From the NCBI GenBank assembly GCA_001275005.1, contig JWZX01002064.1, positions 1 through 13,015 on the forward strand: 13,015 nucleotides of DNA. The letters run 5' to 3'. The notes beneath the pieces are model-generated. The model was not told the DNA's origin, ran no database searches, and saw nothing but the letters and a program-made list of their open reading frames with translations. The stretch is from Chrysochromulina tobinii. Lineage: Eukaryota; Haptophyta; Prymnesiales; Chrysochromulinaceae. Made by a program: the position numbers and the translations under genes. The stretch's first letter is position 1. Each line of letters begins with the position of its first letter. Of this stretch, positions 1 through 6,849 are shown in pieces.

Positions 1-1215
1 GATCTTGCGCACGCATTCGAAGATCTCGAACCAGTACATGCGGAGCTCGTAGCCAGCGGTTAGCTTGCGCTGCGTCGTCGGCAGCTCGCCACGTAGCTTT
101 GCGAGGACTTTACCGGTTGCCTCGTGCGCTTCCATTGCCTTGCGCACCATCGCATCCGTCTCTTCAGGGGTGGCAGCGGCCTCCGCCTCGAGCTTCGCGA
201 GCGCAAAGTCCGTCTCCCGGCTGAGCTCGATGCGTCGCATCTCCTGGAGCTGGTGGCGCTCAAGGTGGAACAAGAGCCCATAGAAGAGGGGCACGCCGAT
301 GGGGTAGAGGATGAGCATGACGACGGCGTACACGGTGAAGCCTTGGTAGAGTTCCCCCTCGCGGTCAATGGAGCGGTCGGCTCGCATCAGGTCCATGTAC
401 ACCTCCCCCGGCTGGTTATAGGTCTCGCGCATGAAGAACATGAAGGTTATGGAAGAGCAGCTCGGGTAGACGAGGAAGATGATGAAGAACCACAGATCCG
501 AGCATGCATCGGCGAGGTACGCGCCGAAACCCCTCTGGGCGCCCTCTGCATCGCCAAAGCGTGCGCGCAGGACTTTGCTCAGGACGTAGAGCAGCAGCAC
601 GAGCACCAGCGGCGTTGCCGTCTTCAGAACAAAGTCGAAAAAGAAATTGTCCAGCAACGGAAAAACACAGCCAAAGGGTAGCAAGTTGACTTGAATGTTG
701 ATGTTCTTGAGGCCCTCGAGGGTGGCGGTGTAGAAGGCAGGGTACGTGATGTCAAAGATCACGTCCAGCTGCGAGACCACCTGGCTCAGCGAGATCAAGA
801 TCCGGATCTTGACTCCAAGTGAATCCACGACTGACGAAGCAGAAGCTGCCGCCAACCTCGCCAGTTTATTGGCTTCAGTCATTGTGATCGTTCCAGCAGA
901 TCCTTGAATCATGCCTTTGACCACCCCTTCCGTGACAGCCTTCTGAGCCAGGTGTTTAGCCCCTTGGTACTTTGCAACCCCCGCTTCCTCCTCCTTCTTG
1001 GGCGCGGCAGGGACCTGGGCCACTCTGCGCTTCCAGAAGGCCGTGGCAAGCACAAGGGCCAGAAGAACGACCACGCCGCCGATGATGTAGAAGATGATCG
1101 TCTCCATGGGATCGCCTGCGTCGGAGCACGATTGGCAAGGCTCTCCACGGCCGCCAAAGTGCAGCGGATCCTTCACACACAGATCGCACAGAGGCCCAGT
1201 GTGACCGTCCGCGCA
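1..1215 (-). other. EGF-like knot and multi-pass TRP-like membrane region of giant protein (truncated)
   Basis: A knot with GHTGPLCDLC and CQSC (1215-1120) precedes the first membrane helix (1107-1033, METIIFYIIGGVVVLLALVL). A charged loop with PKKEEE follows, then a KIRILISLSQVVSQLD segment near 810-735, a type seen in protist TRP/polycystin-like proteins. Further hydrophobic stretches are at 630-560 (TPLVLVLLLYVLSKVL), 500-430 (LWFFIIFLVYP) and 345-260 (VYAVVMLILYPIGVPLFYG). A charged, probably helical loop (230-65) leads to GYELRMYWFE at the edge. More helices are expected beyond base 1. Channel activity is not shown by the sequence. Confidence 0.75.
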
Positions 1216-4200
1216 CGACGCGTCGCCAGCGAGCCCGCCGCCGAGGCACGCCTCCTTCAAGTCGCACATTCGAACGTACAGCGCCCTCAGATTTTGCCGC
1301 CAGTGCCCCGGCATGACGGGGATGGTGTCGAGCGTGACGCCTGGCGCTGTGCAGTTGGTCATCTCCCCTGGTCCTGAATGAATCCTCGCGCAGGGCTTAC
1401 ACTCGAAGGCATCTGCTGCGACGCGGCTGCTGTCGTTGGTCGCCCGCATCACCTCGGCGCTTGTGAGGTTGGCAAACGTGCCCACCTTGCACACGCATTG
1501 GGAGACCGAGTCAGCGCCTTCCTGCACCGTGGTCGTCCCAGCCACAGGGCATTCGAGGCACTTTTGGGGGCCAAGAGGGTTGCGGTCGGCGTTCTCGCCC
1601 GTCCAGTCCTTGTACGTGCCAGTCTTGCACGCGTCGCAGCGCACGCCGCCGACGAGCTCGCGCCCAGCCGCACAGACGCATTGGGACACATTGCCCGCTG
1701 CGTTGAGCTGCTGCACGAAGCTCTGCTCGCACACGCATTGGCTGACGTCGGTGGATGCGTTGCCGCTGGTGGTTGAGAACTCGGGGCAGCGCAAGCAGGC
1801 TTTGGCATTGGCGGCGTTTGTGGTCGGGTTGTAAAACCCCTGCTCGCACGGAACCTCAATCCCGGCAGTGCACCAGAAGCCCCTCGGGCACGGGCGTGGT
1901 CGAATGACAGTCGCGGTCTGCTGGACCACGGTTGCAGTGGGTGCCACGAGGTTGGCCACAGACACACCGAGAGCGGCGCCGAGGACCTCGGGATTGAGGT
2001 TGTTGAGAGTAAAGGATGGGGTCACAACAGGCGGACCGCTCGTGGTGGCATTGCTGGTGGCGTTGATGGTGGTGGGATTGGTGGTCACCGTCCGAACGAA
2101 GGTGTACGTCACGATGGTGGAGCCTGTCTGAAGCCGACGCCCAGCCGCTGGTGGAGACGGCGACGCCGCCGAAAAGTCAAGCTGAAGGTCCTGCCACGGA
2201 ACGCCTAGCTGTGCGGCGATGGTTTGGCGATACTGGATCTGACGGGACGCGTTGCTCAAGAAGGACGAGAGTGGCGCGTTGAGGGAGAGAGAGCCCGTGA
2301 TCGTCTCGACGGTTTGCGTCTCGACAGTTTCCAACGGGGTCAAGCCACCCATTGGGAGAATGAGGGGCTGGGAGCCGGAGGTATTGAAGTCGTTGAAGTA
2401 CCCAGGGCACGAGAAGCCCGAGGGGCACGGGATGGGGAACACGCTCCCCGTCGGAGCCCAATAGCCAAAGCCGACCGGCACGCAGCCCGCCTCGGACTCG
2501 AGACCCGTCCGGTTGTTGTACTTGCCGCCAGGGCACGGCACGGGGGTGGCGGCGCCCTCGGCGCAGTAGTAGCCCGCCGGGCACGGGCTGCACGACGTCT
2601 GACCAGTACGATTCTGGAAGGAGCCCGCTGCGCACTTGAGGCACGTTTCCTGCCGCGACTGGTTGTTGTACGTGCCCGGAGCACACGGCACCGCCACGGT
2701 CGAGCCCACAGAGCACGATGTGCCGACCGGGCACACGACGCACTCGCTCAGGGAGCCGAGGTAGCCGGTGAGAGTGAGCACGGTCTGGTTGGCGTGGGTA
2801 CCGCCCGGGCAGGGCTGGGGCGCGGACGAGCCCTCGACGCACAGATAGCCTTGAGTGCACGGCTGGCAGGCCGTGCTGCCCGACGTCGACGTGAACGTGC
2901 CTGTCGGGCAGAGATCGCAAATGGCCGTGCCGTTTTGCGCAGCATGCGACCCGGGCAGGCATGCTCTGCAAGCCGAGGCCGCAGTCGACTGAGGCATGGG
3001 GTTGGCTGTGCCAGCGGGGCAAGAGCGGCACGAGGTATTTGTCGACGATCCTTCGTCCGGGTTGTAGGTGCCAGCGGGGCACGCCGAGAAGGTCAGGCTC
3101 AGGGCAGCAGCGCCAGCCATGGGGCAGAAGCCGCCGCGAGGGCACGCCGAGCACGCGACCGAGCGCAACGTGGACGAATAGGTTGAAGGTGCGCAGGGCG
3201 TGCATGCGGTCGCCCCAGACGTCGGGTTGTATGAGCCCGGGAGGCAGGGCAAGCACGTCGATGGATCAAAGAGGCCCTGGAAGTTAACGTACTCACCCGG
3301 AGAGCAGGGGATGCAGCCGGTGCCCGTGGCCGCGTGCCGCTTGCCCACGGGGCAGCGCGTGCACCGGGTTGCGCCGAGGAAGCGCTCGCTGCCCTCTGTG
3401 CAAGCAGCGCACGCGCCGGAGCCGGGATCGAGCTGGCTGTGCTCGTCGCACTCGTAGCAGACGTCGAAAACGTCGTCGCGGCGAGAGGACGGAGCTGGGC
3501 AGCGGACGCATCCGTTGCCGTAGCGGCTGCGTGCGGTGCCAGATTTGGAGCACCTGGTGAAGGGCAGCACTCGGCTGGGACTGTCCTCGTTCCCAAGCAG
3601 CACGTCGAGGTCGCCGTCGCCGTCGACGTCCGCCGCCGCGATCGAGCGCGTGTCCGCGCTGCCGCCGGGCAGGTCGAGGCTCGTCGGAAATGAGCCGTCG
3701 CCCGCGTTGAGCAGCACGCGGCTGGGACTGTCATAGTTCCCAAGCAGCACGTCGAGGTCGCCGTCGCCGTCGACGTCCGCCGCCGCGATCGAGCGCGTGT
3801 ACGCGCTGCCACCAGGCAGGTCGATGCTCATCGGGAAGGTGCCGTCGCCCGCGTTGAGCAGCACGCGGCTGGGTCTGCCAGAGCTCCCAAGCAGCACGTC
3901 GAGGTCGCCGTCGCCGTCGACGTCCGCCGCCGCGATCGAGCGTGTGTCCGCGCTGCCGCCGGGCAGCTCGATGCTCGTCGGGAAGGTGCCGCCGCCCGCG
4001 TTGAGCAGCACGCGGCTGGGACTGTTATAGTTCCCAAGCATCACGTCGAGGTCGCCGTCGCCGTCGACGTCCGCCGCCGCGATCGTGTGCGTGTACGCGC
4101 TGCCACCAGGCAGGTCGACGCTCGTCGGGAAGGTGCCGTCGCCCGCGTTGAGCAGCACGCGGCTGGGACTGTTATAGTTCCCAAGCAGCACGTCGAGGTC

Positions 4201-6849
4201 GCCGTCGCCGTCGACGTCCGCCGCCGCGATCGAGCGCGTGTCAGCGCTGCCGCCGGACAGCTCGATGCTCGTCGGGAAGGTGCCACCGCCCGCGTTGAGC
4301 AGCGCGCGGCTGGGACTGTCATAGTTCCCAAGCAGCACGTCGAGGTCGCCGTCGCCGTCGACGTCCGCCGCCGCGATTGAGCGCGTGTACGCGCTGCCGC
4401 CGGGCAGCTCGATGCTCGTCGGGAAGGTGCCGCCGCCCGCGCTGAGCAGCACGCCGTTGAGACTGTCCCCAAGCAGCACGTCGATGTCGCCGTCGCCGTC
4501 GACGTCCGCCGCCGCGATCGAGCGCGTGTACGCGCTGCCACCAGGCAGGTCGATGCTCATCGGGAAGGTGCCGTCGCCCGCGTTGAGCAGCACGACGTTG
4601 TTTCTTGCATTGTTCCCAAGCAGCACGTCGAGGTCGCCGTCGCCGTCGACGTCCGCCGCCGCGATCGAGAGGGTGCCCGCGCTGCCGCCGGACAGCTCGA
4701 TGCTCGTCGGGAAGGTGCCGTCGCCCGCGTTGAGCAGCACGCGGCTGGGACTGTTATAGTTCCCAAGCAGCACGTCGAGGTCGCCGTCGCCGTCGACGTC
4801 CGCCGCCGCGATCGAGCGCGTGCGCGCGCTGCCGCCGGGGAGCGTGATGCTCGTCGGGAAGGTGCCGCCGCCCGCGTTGAGCAGCACTCGGTTGGGACTG
4901 CCATCGTTCCCAAGCAGCACGTCCAGGTCGCCGTCGCCGTCGACGTCCGCCGCCGCGATCGACGTAGCGCCGCCGCCGGGCAGTACGCGCTCCGCAAACT
5001 GAAGCACTGCCTCGGTGCTGCCCAGTGGCTCGCTCCCCATCCTTGACATGGGCTTGGGCAGGCGCAGGCATCCGGTCTCGCTGCTCAAGGAGGAGCACGC
5101 TGGCGGCAAGAGCGCCGCTCGGGCTCCCGGTGCGGGCTTCGCACGCGCGGGCCTGGGCATGGCGACGCAGCCCACTCGCCCTGGTGCCGAGCAATTGGGC
5201 GGTGCAAACGCCGTCGGGCGGCCGCCTGGCTGGAGGTCCCGTGCATAGTCCCGGGGGGGAGGGTACTGCCGGCGACCTTGGGTTTCCTCGAAAGCCCAGC
5301 CAGGCTGAGCCGGTCTGGGCGGCGGGCTCGCGGGTGGCGAGGGTGGAGAGGGTGGTGAGGGTGGCGAGGGCGGTGGCGAGGGCCGTGGCGATGGCGGAGG
5401 CGGCGAGGGCGGTGGCGAGGGCGGAGGCGGCGAGGGCGGTGGCGAGGGCGAGGGCGGTGGCAAGGGCGGTGGCGGCGGAGAGGCCGGTGGCGGCGAAAAG
5501 GCCAGTCGAGGACCGCAGTCGGTGCAGTCGGTGCCGCGGCTGCAATTCGAAGACTCCGCTCCGGCTCCGCCATCGTCGCACGAACCATCCAAGGCGTAAT
5601 TGCACGTCTCCGTGCAGGTCTGTGCGCCCGATGGCGGAGGCGGCGACGGCGAGGGCGGAGGCGGCGAGGGCCGGGGCGAGGGCGGTGGCGGCGAGGGCCG
5701 GGGCGAGGGCGGTGGCGGCGGAGAGGCCACGGCACAGATCGTAAAGCCCGTACTCGTGACCGAGCTATCGCTGGACCAGGTCACCGTTGTCCCGGCGACC
5801 ACTTGCACATTCATCGGCCCGGTGGAGCCGGAATACGCGGCGTTCCCAATCCTGATGAAATCGTAGCCGAACTCGGTGTTAAACTCGGTGGCGGTGATGG
5901 TCATCGACACTTGAGCCTGCATCGTGCAAGACTCGCCGTCGCCATAGTTTCCGTTGCCATCGGTGATGCACAAGCCGTCGGACGAGACTGAACAATACGA
6001 CGAGCCCGAAACAATTGTCCAGCGCCGAGGGCCGCAGTCGGTGCAGTCGGTGCCGAGGCTGCAATCCGAGTACTCGGCTCCGGGGCCGCCGTCGTCGCAA
6101 TCACCATCCGAGGCGTAATTGCATGTCTCCGTGCAGGCTTGGCCCGGCGGCTGCGAGGCGGAAGGCGGCGGGGGCGAGGGGGAAGGTGGCGGGGGCGAGG
6201 GCGAAGGTGGCGGTGTGAGGCATAATGGAGCGCCGCTGTATGGGCAAGAACTCCACGCAGGAGCAGAATCAAGAATGGTTCCCGTGGGGTAAGGCCCAGG
6301 ACAGGTCCATGCATCAGGAGAGCAGGAACCATCGGGAACGACAGATCGGGTCCATCTCCCGTTCGCGCAGTCAAACCACACGTATCCATTCAGCACGGAC
6401 CCAGTACCAGTCTGCGCTTGGTAGATGTACATTTGTCCTCCACTGGCAACACTTGAACAAGCACTGCATGTGTAATTCTTGACGGTCTTGTAGTAATACT
6501 CATTCGTGTAGGCAGGAAGTGTGAGAGTTGTCGTTGAGCAACCGCCGCAGCCAGAGCAAAGCGGCAAGCCGTACGCCTGAGTCTGCAGCGCACGGCGGTA
6601 ACTGGGCACAGGGGACGCCGAGGCGACGCTGCCCACGATCGACCCGGAGCCCACGATCGTTGTGGAGTGCGCGAGCTGTCGCCCATCGTGCTGGCTGCTC
6701 GTGAGGACTCGTCCCAGCTCGCCAATGTTGTTTGCCTTTTCTGACCGCAAATTCTCGCTCGCATGCACGCCGGCATGATTGGATTCCGAATCGAGCGTAG
6801 TTGACATAACACCTGGACAAAGCAAGAGCACCAGAACGAATCGTGCCAT
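1..6849 (-). CDS. Giant FG-GAP / GCC2-GCC3 / TRP-like multi-pass surface protein (3' end beyond window)
   Basis: One frame reads without a stop from 6849 to base 1, giving 2283 codons, and runs off the edge, so the C-terminus is missing. The start is ATG at 6849 in a good context (A at -3, G at +4), and the first residues (MARFVLVLLLCPGVMS) form a signal peptide. Approximate residues: Cys-rich N-domain 100-225; Ser-Pro linker; Notch-like Cys module 239-275; CUB-like domain 276-372; Ser-Pro linker; second Notch-like module 412-448; Ser-Pro linker to 517; ten FG-GAP/VCBS repeats 630-1095; GCC2/GCC3-type Cys repeats 1105-1490 and 1660-1825, split by a beta-alpha module; EGF-like knot 1879-1910; first membrane helix 1915-1939; then a TRP/polycystin-like multi-pass region ending in YWFEIFECVRKI. 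By family knowledge, such proteins are large surface proteins with channel-like C-termini. Adhesion or mechanosensing is inferred. No intron is needed. The frame is also open upstream to 7842, so a longer protein is possible. Confidence 0.9.
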   Translation of the reverse strand, partial: MARFVLVLLLCPGVMSTTLDSESNHAGVHASENLRSEKANNIGELGRVLTSSQHDGRQLAHSTTIVGSGSIVGSVASASPVPSYRRALQTQAYGLPLCSGCGGCSTTTLTLPAYTNEYYYKTVKNYTCSACSSVASGGQMYIYQAQTGTGSVLNGYVWFDCANGRWTRSVVPDGSCSPDAWTCPGPYPTGTILDSAPAWSSCPYSGAPLCLTPPPSPSPPPPSPSPPPPSASQPPGQACTETCNYASDGDCDDGGPGAEYSDCSLGTDCTDCGPRRWTIVSGSSYCSVSSDGLCITDGNGNYGDGESCTMQAQVSMTITATEFNTEFGYDFIRIGNAAYSGSTGPMNVQVVAGTTVTWSSDSSVTSTGFTICAVASPPPPPSPRPSPPPPSPRPSPPPPSPSPPPPSGAQTCTETCNYALDGSCDDGGAGAESSNCSRGTDCTDCGPRLAFSPPPASPPPPPLPPPSPSPPPSPPPPSPPPSPPPPSPRPSPPPSPPSPPSPPSPPASPPPRPAQPGWAFEETQGRRQYPPPRDYARDLQPGGRPTAFAPPNCSAPGRVGCVAMPRPARAKPAPGARAALLPPACSSLSSETGCLRLPKPMSRMGSEPLGSTEAVLQFAERVLPGGGATSIAAADVDGDGDLDVLLGNDGSPNRVLLNAGGGTFPTSITLPGGSARTRSIAAADVDGDGDLDVLLGNYNSPSRVLLNAGDGTFPTSIELSGGSAGTLSIAAADVDGDGDLDVLLGNNARNNVVLLNAGDGTFPMSIDLPGGSAYTRSIAAADVDGDGDIDVLLGDSLNGVLLSAGGGTFPTSIELPGGSAYTRSIAAADVDGDGDLDVLLGNYDSPSRALLNAGGGTFPTSIELSGGSADTRSIAAADVDGDGDLDVLLGNYNSPSRVLLNAGDGTFPTSVDLPGGSAYTHTIAAADVDGDGDLDVMLGNYNSPSRVLLNAGGGTFPTSIELPGGSADTRSIAAADVDGDGDLDVLLGSSGRPSRVLLNAGDGTFPMSIDLPGGSAYTRSIAAADVDGDGDLDVLLGNYDSPSRVLLNAGDGSFPTSLDLPGGSADTRSIAAADVDGDGDLDVLLGNEDSPSRVLPFTRCSKSGTARSRYGNGCVRCPAPSSRRDDVFDVCYECDEHSQLDPGSGACAACTEGSERFLGATRCTRCPVGKRHAATGTGCIPCSPGEYVNFQGLFDPSTCLPCLPGSYNPTSGATACTPCAPSTYSSTLRSVACSACPRGGFCPMAGAAALSLTFSACPAGTYNPDEGSSTNTSCRSCPAGTANPMPQSTAASACRACLPGSHAAQNGTAICDLCPTGTFTSTSGSTACQPCTQGYLCVEGSSAPQPCPGGTHANQTVLTLTGYLGSLSECVVCPVGTSCSVGSTVAVPCAPGTYNNQSRQETCLKCAAGSFQNRTGQTSCSPCPAGYYCAEGAATPVPCPGGKYNNRTGLESEAGCVPVGFGYWAPTGSVFPIPCPSGFSCPGYFNDFNTSGSQPLILPMGGLTPLETVETQTVETITGSLSLNAPLSSFLSNASRQIQYRQTIAAQLGVPWQDLQLDFSAASPSPPAAGRRLQTGSTIVTYTFVRTVTTNPTTINATSNATTSGPPVVTPSFTLNNLNPEVLGAALGVSVANLVAPTATVVQQTATVIRPRPCPRGFWCTAGIEVPCEQGFYNPTTNAANAKACLRCPEFSTTSGNASTDVSQCVCEQSFVQQLNAAGNVSQCVCAAGRELVGGVRCDACKTGTYKDWTGENADRNPLGPQKCLECPVAGTTTVQEGADSVSQCVCKVGTFANLTSAEVMRATNDSSRVAADAFECKPCARIHSGPGEMTNCTAPGVTLDTIPVMPGHWRQNLRALYVRMCDLKEACLGGGLAGDASCADGHTGPLCDLCVKDPLHFGGRGEPCQSCSDAGDPMETIIFYIIGGVVVLLALVLATAFWKRRVAQVPAAPKKEEEAGVAKYQGAKHLAQKAVTEGVVKGMIQGSAGTITMTEANKLARLAAASASSVVDSLGVKIRILISLSQVVSQLDVIFDITYPAFYTATLEGLKNINIQVNLLPFGCVFPLLDNFFFDFVLKTATPLVLVLLLYVLSKVLRARFGDAEGAQRGFGAYLADACSDLWFFIIFLVYPSCSSITFMFFMRETYNQPGEVYMDLMRADRSIDREGELYQGFTVYAVVMLILYPIGVPLFYGLLFHLERHQLQEMRRIELSRETDFALAKLEAEAAATPEETDAMVRKAMEAHEATGKVLAKLRGELPTTQRKLTAGYELRMYWFEIFECVRKI
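1381..3540 (-). other. GCC2/GCC3 (ephrin-receptor-like) Cys repeat region of giant protein
   Basis: Repeated motifs of the kind CPxGTYxN, CxPCxxGxYC and CPAGTYNYSS follow one another from 3540 to about 2400 and again from 1880 to 1381. This is the pattern of the Tyr-kinase ephrin A/B receptor-like (GCC2_GCC3) family. Motif examples: CPAGTANP near 3010, CAPGTYNNQS near 2670, CEQGFYNPTT near 1820 and VSGTYKDWTG near 1600. The two blocks flank a module without this Cys pattern (2304-1897). Confidence 0.85.
1897..2304 (-). other. Unnamed beta-alpha ectodomain module inside the GCC2/GCC3 region
   Basis: The stretch starts at TITGSLSLNAPLSSFLSNAS, has a helix ending IAAQLGV, a short SP break with RRLQTGS, a strand TIVTYTFVRT, then ALGVSVANLVAP and a final ATVVQQTATVIRP strand. 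The order and several residues match the juxtamembrane ectodomain of the kinase at 12030-11701 (NAR, VAAELGV, VEITIVSS, EFFGLQVTSAP, ETVTRLVAP). It may be a SEA-like fold; that assignment is inference. Confidence 0.55.
3570..4962 (-). repeat. Ten-unit in-frame FG-GAP/VCBS tandem array, 147-bp period
   Basis: The same core (CGTCGACGTC on the + strand) recurs at 3621, 3768, 3915, 4062, 4209, 4356, 4497, 4644, 4791 and 4938. Every step is 147 bases except one of 141 (4356 to 4497), which drops two residues. Each 49-residue unit starts with SIAAADVDGDGDLDVLLGN, a calcium-binding DxDGDGDxD loop typical of FG-GAP/VCBS propeller blades, and continues with a loop, VLLNAG, GTFP and PGGSA. The units are almost identical in DNA, so the array looks recently expanded or homogenised. 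The last unit (3' end, near 3570) decays into the Cys-rich part. In known integrin-type propellers about seven such blades close a ring; ten would give more than one ring or an open rod. Confidence 0.93.
5300..5505 (-). repeat. Ser-Pro-rich linker 3 of giant protein
   Basis: This is the longest SP/SPPPP linker of the giant protein. It separates the Notch/CUB segment from an unrecognised stretch of about 110 residues (5299-4963) that leads into the FG-GAP array. The DNA is a low-complexity GGCGAGGGCGGT-like repeat on the + strand, prone to slippage. Confidence 0.85.
5506..6135 (-). other. Notch-like Cys module / CUB-like domain / Notch-like Cys module
   Basis: These domains belong to the giant protein. 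Two modules (6135-6025 and 5616-5506) share the pattern CTETCNYAxDGxCDDGG, GAE, Cys, GTDCTDCGPR, which resembles a Lin-12/Notch repeat with acidic calcium-type residues. Between them, 6022-5733 encodes a CUB-like stretch: FGYDFIRIGN, a VTWSSDSS strand and GFTICA. The two Notch-like copies are clearly related to each other. The CUB call rests on pattern only and is less sure. Confidence 0.7.
5627..5724 (-). repeat. Ser-Pro-rich linker 2 of giant protein
   Basis: The run encodes a repeat of PPPPSPRPSP type between the CUB-like domain and the second Notch-like module. The 27-base block for PPPPSPRPS occurs twice in tandem in the DNA. Confidence 0.85.
6142..6213 (-). repeat. Ser-Pro-rich linker 1 of giant protein
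   Basis: The run encodes TPPPSPSPPPPSPSPPPPS-type sequence between the N-terminal Cys domain and the first Notch-like module. Such linkers are probably extended and may carry hydroxyproline glycans, as in algal wall proteins. Confidence 0.85.

Noticed and set aside
124-681. + strand open frame at the left end
   Set aside because: It is the antisense shadow of the TRP-like membrane region, which has clear hydrophobic helices and family motifs on the minus strand.
2224-3186. Long + strand open frame of 320 codons
   Set aside because: Arg/Ala-rich antisense shadow of the GCC2/GCC3 Cys repeats.
3797-4759. Open frames on the + strand and in the other minus frames across the tandem array
   Set aside because: They repeat with the 147-bp unit and exist because that unit lacks stops in several frames. 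Their products are Arg/Ser/Thr-rich or low in sense, while the FG-GAP frame gives a known calcium motif.
3570-4962. Regular direct repeats resembling a CRISPR array
   Set aside because: The units are 147 bases, code in frame for FG-GAP blades, and have no short repeat/unique spacer structure.
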